In this document: piece after piece, positions 54,029-62,375 of the stretch
Layout: each line of letters opens with the position of its first letter
Position numbering within the stretch: the stretch's first letter is position 1
NCBI GenBank assembly: GCA_002356515.1
Contig: AP017605.1
Span: 4,411,001 to 4,475,000 of the forward strand
Direction of reading: 5' to 3'
DNA from: Mesorhizobium loti
GTDB lineage: Bacteria > Pseudomonadota > Alphaproteobacteria > Rhizobiales > Rhizobiaceae
Length of the DNA stretch: 64,000 bases
The notes under the pieces: generated by a model
Database searches by the model: none
Seen by the model: only the letters and a program-made list of their open reading frames with translations
Told to the model about the DNA's origin: nothing
Translations under genes and position numbers: made by a program

Positions 54029-54978
54029 GAGAACTTCATTCCTTTTACGATCTTGGCTCCGCGCAGGAATTCCGACGCGGCGGCGGGCTTTCCGCCCGCA
54101 CGTTGAACTTCGACCAGTCTGATCGCGCCTGTCCCGCAGGCGACCGTCAGCCGGTCATCGAGAATTCCTCCCGACTCGCCGAAATCGTCCGAAGGCGACA
54201 GGCCATCGGACAGCGTCGAGCGAAGCAGTTTCAGCCGCTCCATGCGGCCGCCAATGTCAATTTCGGACCAGGCGCCGGGGAAGGGCGACAGGCCACGAAG
54301 GTTGTTATGGACCTCGGCTGCGGGCCGCGTCCAGTCCACGCGCGTCTCGGATTTATCGATTTTTCTGGCGTAAGTCACCCCTTCCGCTGCTTGCGCGGTA
54401 AATGTCAGGGTGTTCTCTTCCAGCCGCGCCAACGCTTCCACCATCAGGGCCGCACCGACGCGCATCAACCGATCATGCAGATCGCCGGCCGTCATATCGG
54501 GTTCGATGGCGCATTTTTCAAGCAATCCCACCGGGCCGGTATCGAGACCCTCTTCCATGCGCATCACCATCATGCCGCTTTCCAGGTCTCCAGCCATGAT
54601 GGCGCGCTGGATGGGGGCGGCACCGCGCCAGCGTGGCAGAAGCGACGCATGGCCGTTGATGCAGCCAAACCGGGGTGCGTCGAGAACAGCCTTCGGCAGC
54701 AGCAAACCATAGGCGACGACCACGGCGATATCGGCCTGCAAGGTGCCGAAAGCGGCCTGCTCGGCCTCGCCCTTGAGGGAAGTCGGGGTGCGCGCCTCGA
54801 TGCCCAGCCGCTCGGCCTCGCGCTGCACCGGCGAAGGCGTCAGTTCCAGTCCGCGCCGGCCAGCGGCGCGCGGCGGCTGGGTGTAGACGGCGGAAATCTC
54901 ATGTCCGGCCTCGGCAATCGCGCGCAGCGTCGGCACCGAAAACTCCGGCGTGCCCATGAAGATGACGCGAAGGGGCAT
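54025..54978 (-). CDS. fmt: Methionyl-tRNA formyltransferase
   Basis: 317 residues from the ATG of [15 protein letters not shown]. It formylates initiator Met-tRNA. The catalytic Asn-His-Asp set lies in [23 protein letters not shown] and [20 protein letters not shown] and GLSPFPGAW mark the C-terminal tRNA-binding domain. It is normally adjacent to def; here a toxin-antitoxin pair and a small membrane protein separate them. Confidence 0.97.
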   Translation of the reverse strand: MPLRVIFMGTPEFSVPTLRAIAEAGHEISAVYTQPPRAAGRRGLELTPSPVQREAERLGIEARTPTSLKGEAEQAAFGTLQADIAVVVAYGLLLPKAVLDAPRFGCINGHASLLPRWRGAAPIQRAIMAGDLESGMMVMRMEEGLDTGPVGLLEKCAIEPDMTAGDLHDRLMRVGAALMVEALARLEENTLTFTAQAAEGVTYARKIDKSETRVDWTRPAAEVHNNLRGLSPFPGAWSEIDIGGRMERLKLLRSTLSDGLSPSDDFGESGGILDDRLTVACGTGAIRLVEVQRAGGKPAAASEFLRGAKIVKGMKFS

Positions 54979-55021
54979 TTTTCTTCCGATTCCTGTTTCT
55001 TTCTGCGCACCGTGAGCCGGC

Positions 55022-55447
55022 TCACGCCCCCGCTTCAAACGGGTTTACCAGCTTCAGGTAAAGCCCGTCGAAATCGCGGACATTGCGCGTCGCAAGCGTC
55101 GCATCATGGGCGAGGCAGATCGCGGCGATCATAGCGTCGGAAAGACTGATAGGGCGCCCGATCCTTTCCCGTGCCGCACGCAGCCTGCCGGCAAGTCGAG
55201 GGATCGAACCCGAAAATTCCACGATACGGCCGGCGAACTGCTGCGAAATCAGCTGATCGAGCACGCGAACATAGCGGTCCGATCCGGTCTTGTTCAAGAA
55301 CCGTTCGGCACCGAAAGATTGCTCCATGATGACTGGTCCGCACATATAGAGCGCGAGCAGATCCTGCTTTCGGAACCAGGCGGAGACATTCGAGTCGGGC
55401 ACAGGCTTGCTGGCTTCGGAAACGACATTGGTATCGAGGACAATCAC
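55022..55447 (-). CDS. vapC: VapC-type PIN-domain toxin (ribonuclease)
   Basis: 141 residues. PIN-domain acidic residues are in [11 protein letters not shown] (first Asp), a Glu near MEQSFGAE, and [25 protein letters not shown] (later Asps), all as in FitB/VapC endoribonucleases. It overlaps the antitoxin gene by 4 bases. It lies between def and fmt on the same strand as both, so it may also feel their transcription. Confidence 0.92.
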   Translation of the reverse strand: MIVLDTNVVSEASKPVPDSNVSAWFRKQDLLALYMCGPVIMEQSFGAERFLNKTGSDRYVRVLDQLISQQFAGRIVEFSGSIPRLAGRLRAARERIGRPISLSDAMIAAICLAHDATLATRNVRDFDGLYLKLVNPFEAGA

Positions 55448-55731
55448 TCGAAACCCTCAACGGGACGACCGAAGTCGCGTTTCCTGTCCGCTTCGATGTC
55501 GTCCATCATCTCGGAAAATTCATCGCCAATTGCATTTTCGGCAGCGAACGCCGAACGAATAGCATCCCAGGCTGAAAGCCCTGGTCCCGGCTTGGCTTCT
55601 TTCTCCGCGACCATGCCTTTGCGCAAAAGATCGATGGCCTTGCTCGACAGACTTTGGCCGCCTTTGCGCGCCGCTTGTTCGATTTCGCGCTTCAAGGGCT
55701 CGGGAATGTCTCTGATCAGGATATCGCCCAT
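55444..55731 (-). CDS. FitA/VapB-type antitoxin
   Basis: 95 residues from MGDILIRDIPEPL, with GGAG 6 bases before this ATG; upstream ATG (55737) and GTG (55743) starts are less well placed. The N-terminal ribbon-helix-helix (ILIRDIPEPLKREIEQAARKGG) binds DNA, and the acidic C-terminus (IGDEFSEMMDDIEADRKRD) should wrap the toxin. It is longer than typical FitA by about 15 residues. A double TGATATCA operator is upstream. Confidence 0.88.
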   Translation of the reverse strand: MGDILIRDIPEPLKREIEQAARKGGQSLSSKAIDLLRKGMVAEKEAKPGPGLSAWDAIRSAFAAENAIGDEFSEMMDDIEADRKRDFGRPVEGFE

Positions 55732-55747
55732 AGCCATCTCCACGAAT

Positions 55748-55764
55748 TGATATCACTGATATCA
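55748..55764. promoter_or_regulatory. Toxin-antitoxin operator, two TGATATCA sites
   Basis: Two perfect 8-bp palindromes separated by one base, 17 bases before the antitoxin start. The position and symmetry fit autorepression by the RHH antitoxin complex. Confidence 0.75.
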
Positions 55765-55886
55765 TCTCGGCGACCTGTGATCAACAATAACTCCGATCCC
55801 TTCGCTGCAGTGACCTAGAGAGTTCGTTAACTCTATCACCAATAGTTTGGGCGCATAATTCGAGCACCTATCCCTAGGAGCCTCAT

Positions 55887-56144
55887 ATGCAGCGCGATCA
55901 AAAGCCTTTTGGGAAACGCAGAGCCCCCTTCGCCGAGTTCAAAACAGTTGAGGAACGATACGAGAAAGGCGAACTGTCGAGGCGAAGGGAAAGCAATTTC
56001 GCCGTCTACGTCACGCCTCTGGTAGCAGGGGCGATCATCATAGTTTTGATTTTCTCACCAGAGTCTCGTGCGCTCGCAATTGAAATCGGCGCGAAAGGAA
56101 TCGAGATAGGCAAGGAATGGGTTCTGCGTGGGTTGCTGGAGTAA
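55887..56144 (+). CDS. Small single-pass membrane protein (85 aa)
   Basis: A basic N-terminus (QRDQKPFGKRRAPFAEF) and charged helix (VEERYEKGELSRRRE) precede one TM segment (VTPLVAGAIIIVLIF), with an amphipathic tail (AIEIGAKGIEIGKEWVLRG). TAGGAG is upstream of the ATG. No family is recognised. It ends 3 bases from the convergent def stop, on the other side of the toxin-antitoxin operator region. Confidence 0.65.
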   Translation: MQRDQKPFGKRRAPFAEFKTVEERYEKGELSRRRESNFAVYVTPLVAGAIIIVLIFSPESRALAIEIGAKGIEIGKEWVLRGLLE

Positions 56145-56147
56145 ATG

Positions 56148-56678
56148 CTATCCCACCAGCTTGCCCGGTGCCTTGTCCTTGGCGAGCTTCTTGAATTTCT
56201 TCAACACCATGTCGCGCTTCAGCTTCGAGATGTGGTCGATGAACAGCACGCCGTTGAGATGGTCGATCTCGTGCTGCAGGCAGGTCGCCATCAGCCCCTC
56301 GGCCTCCATCTCCTGCAGCTTGCCGTCGCGGTCGAGATATTTCACCCGCACGGAAGCGGGGCGTTCGACCTCGGCGTAATAGTCGGGGATCGACAGGCAG
56401 CCTTCCTCGTAGACGGAGCGCGCCTCGGCGCTTTCCAGGATCTCCGGGTTGATGAAGACATGCGGCGCCGGCGTTTCGTCTTCCTTGGCCAGGTCGATCA
56501 CCAGCATGCGCAGCGGCTCGCCGATCTGGATTGCCGCCAGCCCGATGCCGGGCGCGTCATACATGGTCGCCAGCATATCGTCGGCAAGTTTACGCAAGGG
56601 CGCGTCGACGCGCTCCACCGGCTTCGAAACCTGGCGCAGGATGGGATCGGGAAGGATAATGAGCGGCTTGATCGGCAT
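56148..56678 (-). CDS. def: Peptide deformylase
   Basis: 176 residues from [12 protein letters not shown]. All three motifs are intact: [19 protein letters not shown] (metal Cys) and QHEIDHLNG (metal His pair and catalytic Glu). It removes the formyl group from nascent proteins, the counterpart of Fmt. It is divergent from rmuC across 103 bases. Confidence 0.97.
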   Translation of the reverse strand: MPIKPLIILPDPILRQVSKPVERVDAPLRKLADDMLATMYDAPGIGLAAIQIGEPLRMLVIDLAKEDETPAPHVFINPEILESAEARSVYEEGCLSIPDYYAEVERPASVRVKYLDRDGKLQEMEAEGLMATCLQHEIDHLNGVLFIDHISKLKRDMVLKKFKKLAKDKAPGKLVG

Positions 56679-56781
56679 GGCGTCCCACGTAAGACGTCCA
56701 GCGAAAAGCGTCAACCGGTGCGCCTGAGCCTCGTTCACGTTTTGATCTGTGCCATCAGGCCGAATCGGCTATGCTGTCCAC

Positions 56782-58053
56782 ATGAATGATCTGAGCACCA
56801 TCCTTTCCGAGCCCGTCGCACGACTTGGCGCCTCGACAATCACGCTTGGCCACGCGCTGGCTTTCGCCGTCTTGTTGTTTCTCGGCCTGTTCGTAGCGCT
56901 GGTCGTCGCGCTGTGGCGGTCGGCCAAGGCGCGCGCGGTCGCGGCCGCGGAAGCCGCCGACCATGCCCGCGACGCCGAGGCGCGGATGGCCGGCATCTTG
57001 CAAAGCCAGGCCGAGATGCAGGGCCGCATGGGGGCCATCGCCGAAGTGTTCGGCGCCCGCCAGGCAGAGCTGACGCAGTCGATTGGCCAACGCCTCGACG
57101 CCATGACCGGCCGCATCGGCCAGACGATGACCGAGCAGACCAAATCCACGCATGAGAGCCTGGCCAAACTGCAGGAGCGGCTGGCGATCATCGATGTCGC
57201 GCAAGGCAACATCCAGTCGCTTGCCGGCCAGGTCGTGCAGCTGCAGGCGATCCTCTCCAACAAGCAGACGCGCGGTGCCTTCGGCCAGTCGCGCATGGAG
57301 GCGATCGTCGCCGACGGCCTGCCGATGGGCGCATACGAATTCCAGGCGACATTGTCGAATGGCAGCCGGCCGGATTGCCTGGTGAAGATGCCGAACGGCG
57401 CGCCGTCGCTGGCCATCGATGCCAAGTTTCCGCTGGAAGCCTGGAACGCCATCCGCGCCGCCGATGGCGCCGACCTGCAGAAGGTCGCCTCGCAGGCCTT
57501 CCGCCGCGACATCGAGATACATGTCCGCGATATCTCGGAGAAATACCTGATCCAGGGCGAGACGCAGGACACCGCCTTCATGTTCGTGCCGTCGGAATCG
57601 GTGTTCGCCGAGATCCACGAAAATTTCGAGGCAATCGTCCACAAGGCGCACCGCGCCCGCGTCGTCATCGTCTCGCCGTCGCTGTTGATGCTGTCGATCC
57701 AGGTCATCCAGGCGATCCTCAAGGACGCCCGCATGCGCGAACAGGCGCATCTGATCCAGGGCGAGGTGATCCGGCTGATGGAGGATGTCGCGCGTGTCGA
57801 CGAGCGCGTGCGCAAGCTGCAGGTGCATTTCGGCCAGTCGGCCAAGGACATCGACGATATTCTGGTCTCGACATCGAAGGTGACCAAGCGCGGCCAGAAG
57901 ATCGAGGCGCTGGAGTTCGGCGCGCAGGCCGAAGGCGATGCCGCCCCGGACGCGGCGTCACGGGCACCGGCCGCCAAACTCGAGCCCGGCCCGCGCGTCG
58001 CCGATTCAAAGACCGGGCAGCTCAGGCTGCGGGTCGTCGAAGGCGACGACTGA
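56782..58053 (+). CDS. rmuC: DNA recombination protein RmuC
   Basis: 423 residues from MNDLSTILSEP. An N-terminal TM (ALAFAVLLFLGLFVALVVAL) and long coiled coil (about 50-170) precede the nuclease-like domain: TRGAFGQSRMEAIVADGLP, PDCLVKMPNG, LAIDAKFPLEAWNAI, TAFMFVPSESVFAEIHEN and VVIVSPSLLMLSIQVI. It limits inversion at short inverted repeats in E. coli. def-rmuC adjacency is usual in rhizobia. Confidence 0.95.
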   Translation: MNDLSTILSEPVARLGASTITLGHALAFAVLLFLGLFVALVVALWRSAKARAVAAAEAADHARDAEARMAGILQSQAEMQGRMGAIAEVFGARQAELTQSIGQRLDAMTGRIGQTMTEQTKSTHESLAKLQERLAIIDVAQGNIQSLAGQVVQLQAILSNKQTRGAFGQSRMEAIVADGLPMGAYEFQATLSNGSRPDCLVKMPNGAPSLAIDAKFPLEAWNAIRAADGADLQKVASQAFRRDIEIHVRDISEKYLIQGETQDTAFMFVPSESVFAEIHENFEAIVHKAHRARVVIVSPSLLMLSIQVIQAILKDARMREQAHLIQGEVIRLMEDVARVDERVRKLQVHFGQSAKDIDDILVSTSKVTKRGQKIEALEFGAQAEGDAAPDAASRAPAAKLEPGPRVADSKTGQLRLRVVEGDD

Positions 58054-58054
58054 T

Positions 58055-58867
58055 CTAGGCGACGGCCACGATGACATGTGCCTGAATTTTGGCGGCAACC
58101 GCGCCGTTGCCATGCCTGGCCGCAATCGCGGATGCGGCATAATCCGTCGCGGCGTCTAGTTTGCCCGGATCCCGGGCCTCGATTTCGGTGCGAAGCACCG
58201 TTCCCTGGCAATAGGCAACCGCCGGAATGCGCGGCGAGGGCGCACGGCTCTGTTCGGCTCTCGTCTCGATCGCCACATCGGAGAAGCCGGCCTCCTCAAG
58301 GTCTCCGCGGATCAGCGCCGTATCGTGGTAGCCATGCGGCGTGCGGGCCAGAAAGCGCGGCGGATCGTTCGGGAAAATCCTGGCCAGCGCGTTGGTCACA
58401 TCATCTGCAAACACATTCTCCCCGATGCGATCCCATACGTTGAACAAAAAATGTCCGCCGGGCTTCAGCACCCGCCTGGCCTCGCGGTAGGCGGAGGGGC
58501 GGCTGGGAAAGAACATCGCGCCGAACTGACAGCAAACGAGATCGAAGGCCGCGTCCTCAAACGGCAGCGCCATGGCATCGGCCTGGCGCCATTGGATGCG
58601 ACTGTCGGGAGCCTGTCGCGAAGCGGCATAGTCGAGCATCGGCTGGTTGAGGTCGGTCACGACATAGCTTGCGTCAGGGGACAGTTTTGGCGCCAAGGCG
58701 CGGGTGACGACCCCGGTGCCGGCGGCGACTTCCAGAACAGCTTTGGGCGAGAAGGACGCCGCTCGCTGTGCGAGGTCCACGGCGAACGGCTCGAAAATCA
58801 GCGGCACCATGTAGCGGTCGTAGTTTTCCGGGATCGAGCCGGCAAACAGTTTGTCCGTTTCCAACAT
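58055..58867 (-). CDS. Class I SAM-dependent methyltransferase
   Basis: 270 residues from MLETDKLFAGSIPENYDRYM. Motif I is AVLEVAAGTGVVTRALA, motif II VVTDLNQPMLDYA, and FDLVCCQFGAMFF and RVLKPGGHFLFNVWD are typical of Methyltransf_11/25 proteins. The substrate is unknown. Its stop is 2 bases from the convergent rmuC stop. A longer upstream extension is Arg-rich and unlikely. Confidence 0.9.
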   Translation of the reverse strand: MLETDKLFAGSIPENYDRYMVPLIFEPFAVDLAQRAASFSPKAVLEVAAGTGVVTRALAPKLSPDASYVVTDLNQPMLDYAASRQAPDSRIQWRQADAMALPFEDAAFDLVCCQFGAMFFPSRPSAYREARRVLKPGGHFLFNVWDRIGENVFADDVTNALARIFPNDPPRFLARTPHGYHDTALIRGDLEEAGFSDVAIETRAEQSRAPSPRIPAVAYCQGTVLRTEIEARDPGKLDAATDYAASAIAARHGNGAVAAKIQAHVIVAVA

Positions 58868-58947
58868 CGCTATCACCCGCCCTTTGATGGTGAGCGAGGC
58901 TAGCACATAATTGGTGGTTTGGGTCGCGTTCGACCGAGAGGCGGGTG

Positions 58948-59352
58948 CTACTGGTCTTCCACGATGCTTATGCCATCGAATTCCGGAAGCCAGTGCAAGG
59001 CCGACCGGTGCCACTTCTGTTGTGTCGGCACCAGATCCTCGCGTTGCCGCGCCGTGCCCACCCTGATCCCATAGACCTTCGGGCCGTCGCCGACCGAAGT
59101 GGCGTAAAGATGCGAACCGCACTCGCCGCAGAAGGCCTGGGCGCGCTTGGCGCCGCTCGATCCGGTCTTGATATAGATTTTTGGCGTGCCCCGGGTGATC
59201 CGGTAGTGATCCTCGGGCGCGGGAACGGTGACGCGAAAGGCCGTGCCGGTCAGCTGCTGGCAGTCCGTGCAGTGGCAGATGGAGGTCTTTGCCGGGTCGA
59301 CCTCCGCCTCATAAGTGATGGCGCCGCAATGGCACCCGCCGTCGATCTTCAT
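58948..59352 (-). CDS. GFA-family zinc protein
   Basis: 134 residues from MKIDGGCHCGAITYEAEV. The zinc Cys pattern is complete: CHCG, ICHCTDC and FCGECGSHLYA. The family was named for glutathione-dependent formaldehyde activation, though most members are uncharacterised. It lies 80 bases upstream of the methyltransferase gene on the same strand. Confidence 0.92.
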   Translation of the reverse strand: MKIDGGCHCGAITYEAEVDPAKTSICHCTDCQQLTGTAFRVTVPAPEDHYRITRGTPKIYIKTGSSGAKRAQAFCGECGSHLYATSVGDGPKVYGIRVGTARQREDLVPTQQKWHRSALHWLPEFDGISIVEDQ

Positions 59353-59430
59353 GGTCGTTCCTCCGAAATCCGTCGCCAATCTTAGCAAGGCAATGCGACG
59401 GGGCAACGGTGCAGTGCTGGTCCAGGATTA

Positions 59431-59473
59431 GCAATTCCAGGAAAAGTGTGAGCGGTTTTCCGTCCGGAATTGC
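59431..59473. repeat. Palindromic intergenic element
   Basis: GCAATTCC at the left pairs with GGAATTGC at the right, and GGAAAA pairs with TTTTCC inside. I recall this element as common between rhizobial genes. It lies between the GFA gene and the CDF gene stop. Confidence 0.7.
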
Positions 59474-59484
59474 GCAAAAAAGAG

Positions 59485-60435
59485 TTAGGATGCGGTTTCG
59501 ATCAGCTTGCGCCGCTGCTCCCAGGTGCCCGTGGTCTGCGGCTTGACGAACAGCCGCGTGATTTCCGGCATCTCCCTCTTCAGCCGTGCCTCGATGCGTT
59601 CGACGCAGGCTTCGATCTCCGGCGCCGCCAGATGGTCCTCGAATTCGATGCTGAGGCCGGCAACGATCTCTTGCGGTCCCAAGTGGACGGTCAGGACGCC
59701 GTTCGCCCGCTGCACCGCCGGATCCTGCTGGGCGATCGCCAGCACTTTTCTCTGCACCTCGGGCGAGGCCGGTTCGCCAATCAGCAGGCCTTTGCTTTCA
59801 CGGGCGAGGAAAATCGCCGTGGCGCCGAGGATGAACGCGATGCCGATCGAGGCGGCGCCGTCGAGCTCCGGCATCTCCAGCAGCTCCGCCGCCAGTATGC
59901 CGGCAAAGGCGACGATCAGGCCGAGAAGCGCGGCACTGTCCTCGAACAGCACGGTATAGACGCTCGGGTCCTTGCTCGACTGCACCGCCTGCAGCCAGCC
60001 CTGCGTGCCTTTCTCTCGGCGGAACTCCTTCAGCGCCACCATCCAGGAGCTGCCTTCGAACAGGAAGGACAGGCCCAGAACGACATAGTTCACCTTGACG
60101 TTGGCGACAGGCTCCGGCGCCATGATGTGGACGATGCCCTCGTAGAACGACACGCCGGCGCCGAGCGCGAAAACCAGCAGCGCGACGATGAAGCTCCAGA
60201 AATAGAGTTCGCGGCCATGGCCGAGCGGATGCGTGCGGTCGGCCGGGCGCGCGGCACGATGCATGCCGTAAAGCAGCAGCCCGCCATTGCCGGTATCGAC
60301 CAGCGAATGCACGCCTTCCGACAGCATCGCCGAGCTGCCGGTGAAGAAGGCGGCGGCGAATTTGGTCAGAGCGATCGCCAGATTGCCGGCGAGCGCCGCA
60401 TAGATGACCGTTTTGGAGCCGCCATGCCCGGCCAT
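59485..60435 (-). CDS. Cation diffusion facilitator, ZnT9-like
   Basis: 316 residues with six TM segments. The first metal half-site is HSLVD (SEGVHSLVDTGNG); the second is VLFEDSAALLG, lacking the usual HxxxD, as in the SLC30A9/ZnT9-like branch. DRTHPLGHGRELYFWS is typical of that branch. A cytoplasmic C-terminal domain follows. It probably exports a divalent cation, though metal specificity is unclear given the altered second site. Confidence 0.9.
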   Translation of the reverse strand: MAGHGGSKTVIYAALAGNLAIALTKFAAAFFTGSSAMLSEGVHSLVDTGNGGLLLYGMHRAARPADRTHPLGHGRELYFWSFIVALLVFALGAGVSFYEGIVHIMAPEPVANVKVNYVVLGLSFLFEGSSWMVALKEFRREKGTQGWLQAVQSSKDPSVYTVLFEDSAALLGLIVAFAGILAAELLEMPELDGAASIGIAFILGATAIFLARESKGLLIGEPASPEVQRKVLAIAQQDPAVQRANGVLTVHLGPQEIVAGLSIEFEDHLAAPEIEACVERIEARLKREMPEITRLFVKPQTTGTWEQRRKLIETAS

Positions 60436-60549
60436 GCAGTGTTGTCCCCTTCAAGGCATAAAGTTGTAGCGGCGCAGCCGCCGAAGCTCCACAGCCATCA
60501 CAACGCGCCAATCGCCGGGTCGTTCAAAGTCTTCGAATGGGCCGGGACG

Positions 60550-61359
60550 CTATTCGACGATCTCGTCGGTCCAGACCTTGAAGCTGGCGAGCGTGCCCGG
60601 GCCGAAAATATGGGTCAGCGGCACATCCGCAGCGTCACGGCCTGAGGCGATCAGGATGCGGCCGATGCGCGGTGCATTGTTGCGCGGGTCGAAGACGTGC
60701 CAGCGGCCGCCGAGATAGACCTCCATCCAGGCAGCGAAATCCATGCTCGACCATGGCTTCGGCATGCCGATATCGCTGATGTAACCGGTGCAGTAGCGCG
60801 TCGGGATGTTGAGCGCCCGACAGAAGGTGACGGCGAGATGCGCGAAATCGCGGCACACGCCGCTCTGCTCGCGATAGGTTTCCGCCGCGGTGCGCGTCGG
60901 CCTTGCGTTGCCGTAATTGAAGACGATGTGGTTGTGAACGAAATCGCACACCGCTTGCACGCGCGGTATCCCGAGCGGCGTATGGCCGAACAGCCGCCAC
61001 GCTTCGCTGGCCAAAAGGTCGCTCTCGCAAAACCGGCTGGGCAGCAGGAACAGCAGCGTTTCCGCCGGCAGGTCGCGCACCTCGTGCTGCCAGGCCATCA
61101 GCTCGCCCATTTCGAAGGTGCCGGGGGCGCGGATCACCGCATCCGTGCCGAAGGTGAACCGGCCGGGCGGAGCCACGAAGCGGTTGCACCAATTGCCGAA
61201 ACTGTCGCGATAGCTTTCGATCGGCACCGGCGGGTTCGAAGTCAGGAAATCCGGGCGCTCGAGATCGGAGGCGCGGGAATAGTGGACATTGAGCATCGCG
61301 ATGAGCGGCGTTTCCTGCGGGAAGTCGAAACTCATCTCGCAGCCGATGTGGATCCGCAT
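60550..61359 (-). CDS. Transglutaminase-like protein, catalytic His replaced
   Basis: 269 residues from MRIHIGCEMSFDFPQETP. The N-terminal beta domain precedes a transglutaminase core with the Cys in SGVCRDFAHLAVTFCRAL. The segment that usually reads DFHAWxEVY reads DFAAWMEVYLGG, so the triad His appears to be Ala; VFDPRNN supplies the Asp. Such proteins are often found with alpha-E or circularly permuted ATP-grasp genes, but none is here. Peptidase activity is doubtful. Confidence 0.88.
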   Translation of the reverse strand: MRIHIGCEMSFDFPQETPLIAMLNVHYSRASDLERPDFLTSNPPVPIESYRDSFGNWCNRFVAPPGRFTFGTDAVIRAPGTFEMGELMAWQHEVRDLPAETLLFLLPSRFCESDLLASEAWRLFGHTPLGIPRVQAVCDFVHNHIVFNYGNARPTRTAAETYREQSGVCRDFAHLAVTFCRALNIPTRYCTGYISDIGMPKPWSSMDFAAWMEVYLGGRWHVFDPRNNAPRIGRILIASGRDAADVPLTHIFGPGTLASFKVWTDEIVE

Positions 61360-61572
61360 TGTCGTCCTGACGGCCTGCCCGACGATCACCCGGCGAATGC
61401 GCGGGTCGATGCTGCAGTGCGAAGATGAACATGACACGGACGGCCATGGTTTACGAGCAAATTAGAAACCGGTTGAAAGCAGCCAGACCGAGGCTACGAC
61501 AGGCGCGCTGCCCCCTTGCGGCAAAGCGTTTCTCTTGTTTCACTTCACGCCCCGCAACTGGAGGAACGAATC

Positions 61573-61698
61573 ATGGCTAAAGGTGCGATGAAGGCAGGCA
61601 AGGAAGCCCGCAAGCCGAAGAAGGATGCCAAGAAGCCGGCACCCGCTCCCGCCCTGAAGGCACCGCCGGTCAAGGCGATGCGCATCAAGGAAAAGTAG
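61573..61698 (+). CDS. Lysine-rich small basic protein (41 aa)
   Basis: About a third of the residues are Lys or Arg, with Ala/Pro spacers (KEARKPKKDAKKPAP, then PPVKAMRIKEK). GGAGGAACGAATC precedes the ATG. It resembles the basic Lys/Ala/Pro tails of H1-like proteins but has no fold-forming part. It might bind nucleic acid; this is composition only. It lies alone between two unrelated genes. Confidence 0.6.
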   Translation: MAKGAMKAGKEARKPKKDAKKPAPAPALKAPPVKAMRIKEK

Positions 61699-61789
61699 GC
61701 CTCGGCAAGTCAGGTGCGGCAAAATCCCACCGGCGGCGTCAGACAATGCCGCCGGGTTGATCGGGCGTTTGGACACGCCTATGTTCCTG

Positions 61790-61841
61790 GCGCGGGGACG
61801 ACCCCGCGCTTCCCCCGAAAATTCGGTCGGGACGACCCGCC
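61790..61841 (+). ncRNA. Guanidine-II (mini-ykkC) riboswitch
   Basis: Two adjacent hairpins both carry an ACGA loop on GGG/CCC stems. The first is a perfect 8-bp stem GCGCGGGG / CCCCGCGC (61790-61809). The second has CGGG / CCCG with a mismatch below it (about 61825-61841). Paired ACGR-loop hairpins are the diagnostic structure of guanidine-II RNAs, which switch on guanidinium exporters. The sugE/gdx start is 64 bases downstream. The class is established; this copy is identified here by eye. Confidence 0.88.
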
Positions 61842-61904
61842 ACAATGATCAGCATCTGAGGATCGGATCCTGTCTCCGGCGCGATGCTGGATGGAGCGTT
61901 CCCG

Positions 61905-62219
61905 ATGTCTTGGATTCTTCTGTTTTTCGCCGGCCTGTTCGAGATCGGCTGGGCGATCGGTCTCAAATACACAGATGGTTTCTCGAAACTGGTGCCGACG
62001 GTCCTCACCGTCGCCTCGATGATCGTCAGCCTTACACTACTCGGCCTGGCTTTGAAGGCGCTTCCCGTCGGCACTGCCTATGCGGTCTGGACCGGCATCG
62101 GCACCGTCGGCACGGCGCTGCTCGGCATTTGGCTGCTCGGCGAGCCCGCCACCGCGATCCGGCTCGCCTGCATCGCGCTGATCGTCTGCGGTATCATGGG
62201 GTTAAAGTTCGCGGCCTGA
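61905..62219 (+). CDS. sugE: Guanidinium exporter, SMR family (Gdx/SugE)
   Basis: 104 residues with four TM segments. [24 protein letters not shown] has the essential Glu in TM1 (position 13), and [25 protein letters not shown] is the SMR signature; the W-A-I-G-L-K pattern and KYTDGF fit the Gdx subtype rather than EmrE-type Qac exporters. The riboswitch upstream supports guanidinium as substrate. It exports guanidinium in exchange for protons. The start at MSWILLF gives the family length. Confidence 0.95.
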   Translation: MSWILLFFAGLFEIGWAIGLKYTDGFSKLVPTVLTVASMIVSLTLLGLALKALPVGTAYAVWTGIGTVGTALLGIWLLGEPATAIRLACIALIVCGIMGLKFAA

Positions 62220-62375
62220 ATGCGTCCAAGCGTCCGCGCGCTCGAACTTGGCCCGAGGGCGCGGCCGCTGGCACGACCTGCCTCAGAGGCTCAACGCGTT
62301 GTTTTCACGCAAACGCCTTCAGGGCCGCTGCAAGGCGACCCTGATTCCAAATTTCGAAGCTTGGCCGCTAAGGCG

